Positions 11,801 to 20,237 of a DNA stretch of 64,000 nt are shown in pieces. The position numbers and the translations under genes are program-made. The notes below the pieces were generated by a model, which ran no database searches, was not told where the DNA came from, and saw only the letters and a program-made list of their open reading frames with translations. Each line of letters opens with the position of its first letter. Positions within the stretch are counted from its first letter, which is position 1. The stretch is from Symsagittifera roscoffensis (Eukaryota; Xenacoelomorpha; Acoela; Convolutidae), in the NCBI RefSeq assembly GCF_963678635.1, contig NC_087071.1, forward strand, positions 12,289,088 to 12,353,087. Direction: 5' to 3'.

Positions 11801-11961
11801 ATGAAAACTTTGTGAAAGGACCGGCAAACCTCTTTACCCAAGCTTTGGCAGATTTGAGATTGGATGGACTCCTGACTCTGATTGCCATGACCTACGGTCG
11901 ACTGGGTGACTTGCTTGTGCTGTTGCGTTACCCTGAACAACTACAGAGACCCAGTTGTTAG
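8806..11961 (+). CDS. ORF3 middle part: SGNH/GDSL hydrolase plus second SGNH-like domain (E1)
   Basis: 1,051 codons ending in an in-frame TAG (11959-11961), after which the same frame continues. Residues 140-295 carry all blocks of an SGNH hydrolase: GDSL with Ser147, a block II GG at 167-168, GTND with Asn196, and DGVH with Asp290 and His293. Such enzymes are serine esterases or acyl hydrolases; the substrate is unknown. A second block of similar design follows: VVGSD near 618-620 and GSNDH at 668-672, about 50 residues apart as in the first domain, but with the GDS order altered, so it is probably not catalytic. Residues 730-1050 are helical and unrecognised. Kapitonov and Jurka described esterase domains in CR1-type LINEs; here the domain sits in an LTR element behind pol. 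Confidence 0.75.
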   Translation: MRASREPEAPQQTRPSASSQRFTIPDPSDTYLAPQFQESFNQVARATMEEINRTTGRTLGRIVPSQRRDQSSNSSERATRTIACSAPGGVFEKSRVVDIRKNLMARHQFTQVPAEHSRACLNDMSWNPATNDQVIPPGSRHLIIGDSLVRDLNEIFVYGQTTILSFGGASVAQVIKMMEFQSEDHLDTLIIMLGTNDVSRAPVTPENKWEPLLVCLLNELKEKYRPKLVILCTIPPNPLVGTITADFMNGNVTRWNEMTRSLVRNNPGELRLLDLENMLRMTDHIALTKDGVHFNTQRGRHWINDVFQTQLREAEQESRATGSLARTNSTGGSRIRATVPESLANRLGPLATETVGAATVAPSSNVRDRLGTAPPPRPQSIGSRLGRSVEQNNRNNSQTASRRNDPLATTNPASTTGPSTSTVPAEGIESGSRLLWNRSDHSHWGQYKTDMSAKLNMNTLTCREDVMRMTGGESPTVSRLYRIPGVDWLLAEQEKFSSSTSLRHVDLNGLPHDNTFGPLNTRSLTDVRDRTRERTPPARKGEFQTENKPNNKHHKMYRQFAKPPGQTPGEYSRDYPRTTTVVGDDKRYGKLKAPIGDGLFAAYDPLDMKAAKYLIVVGSDYLYTPRSLFWPDVIFLTAPKLDWGQAIGMMISVRRKVSMEPQVIVVAGSNDHLQSRGLLSRLTDGSIPSNEVIGEAIMTLLSAMAEVEAAARQRFTMNVVKVIFVLSPGYAALPEPLQFVYTMVTTIAEGIFNVIIPAPNRVVDPDNYYPSRFELPAVWDDISNAIQGLRDCSTTRLVLDEILGLELSNFARLLKLRPGVDDDHLLVQQVADDLWFRQMDHAESEQGRMIRKNMTSAEEDLMAMALRTKPHNNVWLYLSPRLCTLDEDAFEHAPAIIKEIHVYLKNLFDARELAGGKMLKLMQDVNTMSLDKFQADVLATKAQYERSDAILGGMGVGWTPSFLSTCYPKASRNLIASFVKDIRKLSIGLVLALYVTFGHENFVKGPANLFTQALADLRLDGLLTLIAMTYGRLGDLLVLLRYPEQLQRPSC

Positions 11962-13725
11962 TTCAATGCACAGTTGGAAACCGCCTCGCTCAAGAAGATG
12001 AAAGACTGGAGGACTCTCCTGCTTCAATACCTCTTGCAACAGAACAGAAGCGTCACGGGAGAAGACAAGGTGGCGACGAACGCAGGCGAATGTAAGCAGT
12101 ATTGTGGCATGCCCTTACTGACGGACTTGGCTGTCACGATGCGGATTGATCCGTTGGCTCTGGTCCACGGGCTGAGGGAATTCGTCACAGTGGTGTATGG
12201 ACCGGTGATGTCTTTTGCGTTCCCGGATGTGCAAGTTAAAGCGTACAGGAATTCGGTGTTGTACGTCAACCTGGTCTCAGTCGTGGATTGTTCCGTGCTG
12301 AATTGGGTAGAGCAGAGTGAACTGAGAAGGCTGGCTAGCGACGATAGGCTGTTCGGAAGAATAGCAGAGCCAGGCTGGGTGTTGATGGACTTCAACAACC
12401 ACTTCAAGTGCCGAATGGGCCGTGAGGATCTGTCCCACATCCAGTTTAACCCAAAACTTTGGAATTTGAGACCAGTGGTGAAAGATACAGGAGAGGCTGT
12501 GGGAATACCTCAATTGCCAGGAGCCTACACACACGCGAAAGAGAATCAGCAAACATGGCTTCCTGGGTCCAGGCCGCTGCCGGACCAATGCCCTCGATAT
12601 CCACCGATAAGGAGGATGTTGTTGGGAGTCACATCTCCCATCATTGCCCCTCGCATCGGAGCAGCTCGTGATGCAGAAAAGAGAATGTTGAAGTGGAGTG
12701 AAGGGATGGAGCCGCGCTTTATCGGCTGGAATGTGGCAGCCGCGCACACATTCGACTTCTCATTTCCTGATGCTTGGAGTAGGAAGAAGATCAAGGCATT
12801 ACCTTCCAGGAGACCAGAGGTCTCGGCCGAAATGTGGAACGAAGTGTATTCTCCCACGGATGACTTATCAAGACTGAAGTGGTCAGGAGAAGTGAAGGTA
12901 GTGATGATGGAAGTGGCAAAGGAGAGCAGAGGGGGCTCATATATAACGATAGAAGACCTGGCTCCACATGGCGAGGAGTTGGTAGAATTCCTGGTGGATG
13001 GTGAATTGTTTTATCACGCAGGAGACATGACCGTACCGGCTCGGCCGCATTCGGGCACAGACGCACGACAAGGACCCTCGGGACCCAAGCCGAAGCCTGA
13101 TGCGGATTACGATGAATTGATGGATCAGGACGATAATGATGACGAGACCGGAAGTAAGACTGAAAAACCGGGAGAGACCGATCTAGGAGCGTTGGAGAGG
13201 GACTTGCTAGAATACCGGTTCAGTGAAGACGACGATGGGGAAGTCGATGGGAGTTTATTGCTGATGGCACCATCGTCCTTCATGTCTCCTACAAAGGAGG
13301 CGTCGGCCGATCTATCTCCGATGGACCCAATAAGCCAGGCTAGAGAGTGCCGAAGCAGGGATCCGCAGAGACTGCTTCATGAATCACCGAGGAGGAGGAA
13401 AATCGAAGAGTCGATGAAGATATCATTCCTCAGTACGTTACCAGAAGAGGAATGGGAAAGATATCAAATGGAACTGGAAGGCAAGACAGGAGCAACCTGG
13501 AGCCGAGTGAACTTCATGGAAAAATCATGGAACGTGATACGACGATATGGGACACAATCCATAATGAAGGTGGGATTGAATCAACCCATCATGCGTGAGG
13601 TCCTGGAGAAAATAGTGAACTCCATGGAGTCGGATGTTCTGACCGAGTCAGTTACAGAAGACAGTGCCGATGATCAGCAGGGCACAAAGAAGTTACTTGT
13701 TAGACGAGCCAAAAAAGGGCTGTAG
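11962..13725 (+). CDS. ORF3 continuation, unrecognised (E1)
   Basis: This is the same reading frame as the upstream 1,051-codon part, separated from it only by one TAG. It stays open for about 587 codons to a second in-frame TAG (13723-13725). The first 160 residues align by eye with E2 (bases 38160-38600), including YLL.QNR, a PL(L/M)TDL stretch and FPD, so the TAG falls inside a conserved region's flank rather than at an old gene boundary. The rest has a Pro-rich middle and an acidic segment (13080-13260, DDNDDE-like). No known domain is recognised. No signal peptide or membrane segment is evident. Confidence 0.6.
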   Translation, partial: FNAQLETASLKKMKDWRTLLLQYLLQQNRSVTGEDKVATNAGECKQYCGMPLLTDLAVTMRIDPLALVHGLREFVTVVYGPVMSFAFPDVQVKAYRNSVLYVNLVSVVDCSVLNWVEQSELRRLASDDRLFGRIAEPGWVLMDFNNHFKCRMGREDLSHIQFNPKLWNLRPVVKDTGEAVGIPQLPGAYTHAKENQQTWLPGSRPLPDQCPRYPPIRRMLLGVTSPIIAPRIGAARDAEKRMLKWSEGMEPRFIGWNVAAAHTFDFSFPDAWSRKKIKALPSRRPEVSAEMWNEVYSPTDDLSRLKWSGEVKVVMMEVAKESRGGSYITIEDLAPHGEELVEFLVDGELFYHAGDMTVPARPHSGTDARQGPSGPKPKPDADYDELMDQDDNDDETGSKTEKPGETDLGALERDLLEYRFSEDDDGEVDGSLLLMAPSSFMSPTKEASADLSPMDPISQARECRSRDPQRLLHESPRRRKIEESMKISFLSTLPEEEWERYQMELEGKTGATWSRVNFMEKSWNVIRRYGTQSIMKVGLNQPIMREVLEKIVNSMESDVLTESVTEDSADDQQGTKKLLVRRAKKGL

Positions 13726-13755
13726 AGACTGAAAGGAAAGACAGGGAGTCAAGTC

Positions 13756-16700
13756 GTGAACCAGAGGGTGGTGAAGTCAAAAGCCAAGACCGTGGTGACC
13801 TCTCTGATTAGTACGGGTCGGTCAGGCGAGAGCGGGCAAGGAGATGGTGCGACACCAGCCGGGGGAGAAAAAGAAAACCTGATACCCCCTATGCTCTTGG
13901 CAGGTCTGACCATAACCGCCACGAGATCGAAGAAGATGGCGCGAACCCTGGCAGACACTAAGTTAGAAATAGAAATCCTCAGTCAATGTGGATCTGGAGG
14001 ACTTGAAGATTATAGGCCCTCGCGAATCAACATGGCCAAGTTGAAACTGGAAGGACAACTCGACGTGGTCGAGTACAGTCGAATAACTGTGCCGGAATCG
14101 GTCCACATGGGAGATCCGGCAGGGGGTTATGTGGAGATGTTGAAAGCGAGGAACTCCGCGAGAGGGCACCTGATGGCTTGGAGCGAGAAGCGAGTCATGC
14201 AGGAATATCTGAAAGAGCTCACGGAGAATTCGAACTTGAATCGAAAAGAATACGGAACGGTAATGTCCTCTGAAGCGAACGAAGTCGGATTGGAAAAATT
14301 GCTAGAAATCTCCTGGAGGGCGGCCCTCCAGAGATACTTCGACGAGGCGATGCATGCACCTGCTACGGTGGCGGCATACCTGGCTCATCCTTGCGTGAGA
14401 ACTGATCTGCAAGTACGGTTGGCTTGGTGCTTGATGGGCATCAAGAGAGCGGAGTATGAAGCCAGTAGTGATTCGAAATCACGGGAACAGGAACTGGAGT
14501 TGATGGAAGCTCTGCGAGCGTTGATTTCGAAAGACGATCCTGCGATAGCATGGGCTAAGCGTAAGGTTGCCCTTTGCTTTGTCAGGTTCGTGGTGGATCG
14601 TATCCCCACTCCTGTTTTGGGAGAATGCATAAAGATCATTCGGCAAAAGGGAGTTGATTGTGAAAGGAACTTCCTTAGGGCACTCCTGGAACTATATCAG
14701 GACAGGCCATTGACTGTGCCAAGCAAGGAGTCGAGTGATATGGAAAGCTATCGCAAGTTGGAAGAGGTGAGAAGATATTCCAACAAGGAATTGAAAGTGA
14801 GCCGAGAGTTGATTGAAGCGGTCAGAGGACAAAAAGAGTTTGCAACACTAGGGAAACTGAAGTCGTTCCAATATGTGTCTGGCATACCGGGGATGGCGTA
14901 TAATCCCTTCGTGAATGAAGAAGCCAGGGAAGCGTACTTCGACTATGAGCAAGTCATAGTACTCAATTTCTGGGTCGAACGTATTAAAGAAACTGGGATG
15001 CTGATGGTGGAACAACCCAAGCTGGGAATTATTTTGGAAGAACGAGTGGTCAAACCCTCGGTTCCCGAGCTAAAGGGGCAAGTGAGTTTTGATTGTGGTT
15101 CTTGGGACGGTCCCTTGAAAACCAGTCTAGTGACGATGTGGGAACTCATGAAGCCTTCTTGGTGCCCCCATCCTAATGCCGGTTTAATCTGGGACATGAC
15201 GGTGCATATCACGTTAGACCTAGATGATGACGCGAGTTTACATGATCTGGCCATGATACACCATCTGCTGGCCATGAAGTCGACGAAGCGGAAGAGCAAT
15301 CCATCCACGGAGCTTCCTGAGGAAAGTCCATCGAGCGATTGGTTGAAGCAAGGCACATGCTTGGCTCAACAAAGTAGGATGGAAGGGCATGTTTGCAACT
15401 TGGGACACTGCCTGATTACACTGAGCGAGCAGCATCGACAACTGGCACGATTGTACGGAAGATTGAGCATGTCAGATAAGAGTGCCACGGAGTTGGTCGC
15501 GGACTGTCATGGGGTGACGGACGTAAATTTGATCACAGCCTTGGGATTTTGCAGCATGACGAGTTCGATTGAATCGCTTGAGCGCCTGGAGCGTGCCCAT
15601 GAGCTAGTGACGTCCCTCAGCGTGGAAGTATTCCCTGGAGCATTGCAAACGGAGCAGAAGATCGGAGGCTGGAGAGAAGCTCTGGAGAACGAGATGAATC
15701 TGAAAGATAGTGAGGCCTATCATAAACCGACTGGTTCAAAATATCTGGTGGGTTCAAGCTCCGCGCCATACTGTAATAGCAAGTATCCTACGCACATGGT
15801 GGTAATGGATGCGAGGACGCAACAAGTATTGGTTGACCAACTTTTCTCTGTGCCAAAGTGCGTGAGGTTGGCCAGAATGTCGGAAAGGTCATATGACTTG
15901 TTGGCAAAGATCTTTCGGGCAGTCCCGAAGAGATCCGAAGGCGAGTTGCAAGACGTTGTGGGTGAAGAGTTCATGAGACTGAACGAAGATAACGTGAGTG
16001 AGTTCCAGAAACAGAAAGCGAGTGGAGCGTTACCCACTGAATTCCCCACCATAGAAGAAAAAGACGATTTACATAGAATTCTGATGGAAGTGGAACCGTT
16101 GCTGGGAGCCTCAGGGTATCGGACCCGAAGGAACATAGTGAGAACCCATGGGGAGTATCCTTGCCACTGCTTGGTGCAGACGTTGTGGTACCCCAAACGC
16201 GGGAATCTGATGCTAGTATGGGACGTGGAGGAGTTGTACTCTACGGGGTTGCCCGATCAGAATCAACAAGTGTCAATCATGGTGGTTAGCGCCATGCTAG
16301 CAGTGAGATGGCTGGAGGCTAACGCGGACACAAGTCAGCAGGAGACGGCCGTGCCGACTCCTGAACAGCTGAGCAACGTAAAAATGAGTCAAGAATTGGA
16401 TCTTTTCAGAACCACCTGCAATGTTCTGAGGATACCTAAAGCCATTGAAAGAATATGGTCAAGGCAAAGATTGATGCCTTGGTTCCGTGCAGTGATGACA
16501 TCATGGATGTATGAACGCGCGAAGCGTCACATGTCAAGGAACACGGAAGCCTATCAATCTTTCCAGCTAGATATAGGACCAGGAGCCTATAGGAGAGCAT
16601 TCTTGACGCACAGAAACGCGGTCACCACAGCGGTGAAGCGGGTAGCTGGAACGCCTTGTGTTACTGAAGAGGAGAAGAAAGAGGTCTTAAGAGCTGACCT

Positions 16701-16902
16701 AGAACGAAACGTGAGCCTATGTCTTCACAACAGCTTTTGCAGGAACCGGGAGCAGAAGGTGAATGTGGACTTGCTACCTTGCTGCAAACCGAGGCTGTTG
16801 GAACAGGAGAGTTGGGGCACGGCCCGCAACTCCATGGACATGCTGGAGAAAGTGTTGGAAGACAGCGAAGATCAAGATGGAGAAGTGATGGAATGGAGAT
16901 GA
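13756..16902 (+). CDS. ORF3 C-terminal part, large unrecognised protein (E1)
   Basis: 1,048 codons in the same frame as the two upstream parts, opening after the second TAG and ending with TGA. The first 75 residues are basic and low in complexity; the rest is well-conserved helical sequence homologous to E2 (40081-43155), E3, E4 and E6. Conserved landmarks: PSWCPHP at 467-473, a Cys/His cluster at Cys535, His545, Cys547, His551 and Cys552, and HG..PCHC at 798-805. The Cys/His patterns could bind zinc. The end is a Glu-rich segment. No family is recognised and no function is proposed. Conservation between two divergent element families indicates past selection on the protein. Confidence 0.65.
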   Translation: MNQRVVKSKAKTVVTSLISTGRSGESGQGDGATPAGGEKENLIPPMLLAGLTITATRSKKMARTLADTKLEIEILSQCGSGGLEDYRPSRINMAKLKLEGQLDVVEYSRITVPESVHMGDPAGGYVEMLKARNSARGHLMAWSEKRVMQEYLKELTENSNLNRKEYGTVMSSEANEVGLEKLLEISWRAALQRYFDEAMHAPATVAAYLAHPCVRTDLQVRLAWCLMGIKRAEYEASSDSKSREQELELMEALRALISKDDPAIAWAKRKVALCFVRFVVDRIPTPVLGECIKIIRQKGVDCERNFLRALLELYQDRPLTVPSKESSDMESYRKLEEVRRYSNKELKVSRELIEAVRGQKEFATLGKLKSFQYVSGIPGMAYNPFVNEEAREAYFDYEQVIVLNFWVERIKETGMLMVEQPKLGIILEERVVKPSVPELKGQVSFDCGSWDGPLKTSLVTMWELMKPSWCPHPNAGLIWDMTVHITLDLDDDASLHDLAMIHHLLAMKSTKRKSNPSTELPEESPSSDWLKQGTCLAQQSRMEGHVCNLGHCLITLSEQHRQLARLYGRLSMSDKSATELVADCHGVTDVNLITALGFCSMTSSIESLERLERAHELVTSLSVEVFPGALQTEQKIGGWREALENEMNLKDSEAYHKPTGSKYLVGSSSAPYCNSKYPTHMVVMDARTQQVLVDQLFSVPKCVRLARMSERSYDLLAKIFRAVPKRSEGELQDVVGEEFMRLNEDNVSEFQKQKASGALPTEFPTIEEKDDLHRILMEVEPLLGASGYRTRRNIVRTHGEYPCHCLVQTLWYPKRGNLMLVWDVEELYSTGLPDQNQQVSIMVVSAMLAVRWLEANADTSQQETAVPTPEQLSNVKMSQELDLFRTTCNVLRIPKAIERIWSRQRLMPWFRAVMTSWMYERAKRHMSRNTEAYQSFQLDIGPGAYRRAFLTHRNAVTTAVKRVAGTPCVTEEEKKEVLRADLERNVSLCLHNSFCRNREQKVNVDLLPCCKPRLLEQESWGTARNSMDMLEKVLEDSEDQDGEVMEWR

Positions 16903-17628
16903 CCAAAGAAGAGAAGAGAAGGAGAGAAAACTTGATTGTATTTGTGTGCTAAAACTTAAACCAATCAACCAAGTTTTGATTATTGAACTTGTGAAACTTT
17001 TTGTTTTGATTTAGTTTGGTCAGACCAAACTATAATGTTGCAATTGTTAAAATTGTTGAAATTATTGATTTTAGTTACTATTATCTATGTATGTATATGA
17101 GGAACCTAGGTGAGTATATTTACCTATTTATTCACGACTGAAGTTTTTAACCTATGTAAGACACAAATTCACTGTGTGGAGACATGGCAAGTTTGAGTAA
17201 ACTCGCTCTGGAAGGGTGGGTAACTCAAGAACTTTCCTAGCCACAGAGTTTCTTAGTTTTAATATTGAAAGGACCGCATAAATAACTGATTATACTTGGT
17301 GAAAAATGTTAAGTTAATTTTAACGGGTTCGTGGCCGTGCCACATCCCACTTTTTAATCACAAAGAGCGAAGAGAAGTTTTATGGCAAGACGACGTAAAG
17401 TATTCAGAAAAGAAATTTTATCTAGGACACTCCTCATGGTGCAAATTTTGTGAAAATGTTGAAAGGCAGTGAGATGTAGTACGATGCCATTTGTGAACAC
17501 GTAGTGAGTTGAGGTGGAGTAGATAAATTTCAATTTCTTATGCAATTTGTAAGATTGATTACAGAAAACTGGATAACTACTTGACGATAACCCGGTGTTA
17601 TGCGATCAATAGGGACATTGATGGAGAC
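16903..17628 (+). other. E1 3' noncoding region between ORF3 and the polypurine tract
   Basis: There is no gene here. It starts with a 30-base run that is almost all purines (about 16903-16934), as do the corresponding regions of E2, E3 and E6 right after ORF3. The remainder is AT-rich with several near-palindromic stretches (for example TTTGGTC/GACCAAA near 17018-17030). Confidence 0.5.
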
Positions 17629-17642
17629 TTGTCCGGGGAGTA
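17629..17642 (+). promoter_or_regulatory. Probable 3' polypurine tract of E1 (plus-strand primer)
   Basis: The sequence TTGTCCGGGGAGTA lies directly before a TGTGCC LTR start, which is where a polypurine tract must sit. The same purine core precedes the 3' LTR of E2 (43577-43589) and of E6 (62811-62824, minus strand). It is shorter than many tracts, so the call rests on position and conservation. Confidence 0.55.
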
Positions 17643-18522
17643 TGTGCCATTCTGCCAGATGACACAGCACAACCTTCCGGCGACGTAAAAAAGGACGGCT
17701 AAAGGCCTTATGAACAAAAAAGTGTTGCGAAGGAGGGTCAGAATGTTCTGGAATTTTTAATTTTAAAATTTCGATTGAAGAGTGAACATTTCTGAGAAAT
17801 AGAAAAAAGACGGCCATTTTGAATAAAAAAGACGAAAGAAGAACAACGACAGATATTGTGAAGAACAGTCGTATCAGAGACGAAAAAATACGAAGCCTCT
17901 TATCGTGGCGATAACACACGATAAGAACCTTAGCGACGGAAATTTGTGGAGAAGGAGGCTTCAGTGGGGGAAGAAATATACCACGGGACCCTCACGGGAC
18001 ACGAAATATAAGAGATAAGAGTGTTATCTGAAGAATATTACGGGAGCGGAGGCTTGGTCCCCCAGAGACTGTCTATGTGAAGGGACTGTATAGACTGACT
18101 GTATAGCTGCTATAATGTCATAGATCTTAATTAACACCGTTATTGTTTAATATTTCAGAGTATGAGTAGCTAGAAAAAGGAAAGGGTCAATCCATCTCCA
18201 ATGGATTTAATATAGAACTGTCACACAAAAACATATTAAAATAGGTTGTTTGAGCCGTGTTTTTAATGACAATCATGTAGTCTGAGGATCCGAGACTCAG
18301 CTATGTGGTTGTGTTCGCATGTAAACGAAAGCTGATCAAAAGTCGTTTGACTGATGGCCTAAAAATGGTAACTTTTTACTTTGCCCTAAACAGACCAGAA
18401 AATCAACTGGCATGGTCGAGACGGTGAAAAACGAGTAGGATTAAGGTAACTGACGCCTGCCAGTCGTTAATAGGTACTTTTTCTACGCTCCGTCGCTGTG
18501 TAGTATTTGGGCGAATGTTACA
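17643..18522 (+). repeat. 3' LTR of E1
   Basis: The LTR starts TGTGCC after the polypurine tract and ends GTTACA; its length of 880 bp equals that of the E2 LTRs (881 and 907 bp). The 5' partner is outside the window, so the ends are set by analogy with E2. A stem-loop AATCCAT/ATGGATT at 18189-18207 corresponds to the R-region hairpin of E2. Confidence 0.55.
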
Positions 18523-18533
18523 AACATTCGCCC
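18509..18533. repeat. Perfect inverted repeat across the E1 LTR end
   Basis: GGGCGAATGTT (18509-18519), loop ACA, AACATTCGCCC (18523-18533): an 11-bp perfect stem. The loop is the terminal ACA of the inferred LTR, so one arm is LTR and the other is flanking DNA. Confidence 0.8.
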
Positions 18534-18675
18534 GGGAGTACATATCGACGGAAAATAAAGCTAAGATATAAAACGACTGGCTAGCGTCTAAACAAAGCTC
18601 TATGTATTTTTCACCATCTCTGCCAAAACCAGTTCTTTTAGTGGTTTTCCTAACATCATGTCGTCAAGAAGCGTT
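18523..18675. other. Spacer between E1 and E2
   Basis: 153 bases between the inferred end of the E1 3' LTR and the start of the E2 5' LTR. I see no gene or known element. No target-site duplication matching the E2 right flank (TTAAC) is present at its right end. Confidence 0.4.
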
Positions 18676-19556
18676 TGTGCCAGTCGGTTATATTTGGAAG
18701 TTTGACCTTGAGGAATACGAACTTCGTAATTTCGGGAGGAAATTTAGTTTTTCAAAAACTCGATTTGAGCCTGTCATGCTCAACTTTCTCAAAAAAAGTG
18801 AGATTCTCAGAAATACAAGATCAGAACAACCGATTTACAATCGCGGGAAAGTACTTAAAAGCAGCGAGAAATTGCTATTCGCAATTTCCAGATACAAAAC
18901 AAACGCGAGTAGAGCCGTCCTATCCTGAAATAGGAGAAGGAGTGGTTACAGAAGAAGAGTACATTTATTCGAATTGAACCATAGTGAACCCTCAATGGAA
19001 AGTCGGATATCCCAATGGTCCAATCCCAAAACTTATTTCTCAAGTCAAAACTTATTTCCTTTGCTGGACTTCGTTAATTACAAACTTCTTGAGTTAAAAC
19101 TTAATTCCCTTTAGTGCTAGATTTGCTGATTAGTTTAGTTACTCCAATTCTTGAGTGTGCTGGTATGTGAGTACCCAATTTAGTTTCCTTGAGTGTGGTT
19201 TAGTATTTTTATGTTGAGGTAAGGAATGTTTTAGGTTGATCCATCTGAAATGGATCAAAGTTCCACTGTCTAATAAAAAGTAACTGTACCGATTGTTCCG
19301 ACCCTGTTTTTACGTGTATTTTGTGTACTTTGAGACCTAAGTATGGGGACGTTTTTATTTTCTAGAGTGGGGGGTATTTTGGTAGTGGCCTTTAAGCTGT
19401 AACGGGTTTTTAGTCTTATGTCGCTAGCGAACAGAATTGGCTCCGACCGTTCGAGGTAGAAAAACACAAGATATAGTGTCCCTGACTCTTGAGCCAATGG
19501 TAATAGGGCCTATTTTTCTCTAACCTCATATGTGACCGAAGTAGGCGACTGTTACA
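18676..19556 (+). repeat. 5' LTR of E2
   Basis: Direct repeat of 43590-44496. Homology begins exactly at TGTGCCAGTCGG and ends at GACTGTTACA, giving TG...CA ends. The two LTRs differ by many substitutions and small indels, so the insertion is old. It contains a 9-bp stem-loop (TTGATCCAT/ATGGATCAA, 19236-19258) followed by an AATAAA signal at 19272-19277, marking the probable R region. Confidence 0.85.
19236..19277 (+). promoter_or_regulatory. R-region stem-loop and poly(A) signal in E2 5' LTR
   Basis: TTGATCCAT, loop CTGAA, ATGGATCAA, then AATAAA 14 bases downstream. The same arrangement occurs at 44162-44203 and, on the minus strand, at 62202-62243. Confidence 0.6.
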
Positions 19557-20032
19557 TAGTGTTACATGACGCTCCTGGGTGTTATTACGACATCATGACT
19601 ACGGAGTCGAACCCACTTGACGCAGCTCCGGGCTACATGCCCATTCTAGAGTACCGGTGGTACGGTTCAGCGGGAACGTGAAAACCCTCCGGTTGTACCG
19701 TGATAGTTTTTTAAGAAAACTCGAAAAAACTTTCTGTCACACTTTCCGAACAAGGCCTAGCTAACCGAGTAAGGGGGGGTAACTAGGGGGACGAAAAAAC
19801 GAGCAAAAGACAAAAAGCGAAACAAAAACCGAAAAAACATAGTAAAAGGAACAAAAACCATAAAACAAAAAATGACAGTGAGTTTGACACCAAATTAGTT
19901 GGATCAAAACTTTATATTAATTAAATAGTATACCCATACTGTTTTTAAAAAGACTGATCGTTTCGATCATTTCAGCAATCTGAAAAGGTGCCCGAGTGTG
20001 GGGCGTTGTGAAGGGTTTTCAGATAGCTTGCA

Positions 20033-20237
20033 ACTTAGCTGGACCATTAGGAGACGTGACTGGAACAGGTGACCAGTCGAGTGAGAAAGGGGTTCACAGG
20101 GACTTAGCTGGACCACTAGGAGAGTTGACTGGAACAGGTGACCAGTCGAGTGGGAAAGTGGTTCACAGGTTTTAACTGGACCATCAGGAGACTTGACTGC
20201 AACATGTGACCAGCCAAGTGGGAAAGTGGTGCTGGCG
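20033..20237. repeat. Three tandem copies of a 68-69 bp repeat
   Basis: Copies start at 20033, 20102 and 20170. Each holds CTGGACCA, then GAC or TTGAC plus TG(G/C)AACA(G/T)GTGACCAG, and ends near GGTTCACAGG (the third diverges at its end). Confidence 0.85.

Noticed and set aside
17188-17197. CAAGTTTGAG followed by TAAAC, like the 3' end of nematode SL1 and its splice donor
   Set aside because: Only ten bases match; the 5' half of the leader is absent and the site lies in the E1 3' noncoding region.
18671-18680. Target-site duplication around E2
   Set aside because: The left flank (GCGTT) and right flank (TTAAC) do not match, so none is claimed.
19557-19600. Primer binding site directly after the 5' LTR
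   Set aside because: No TGG-start tRNA complement is seen at the expected place; the first TGG is 22 bases away and no tRNA could be matched by eye.
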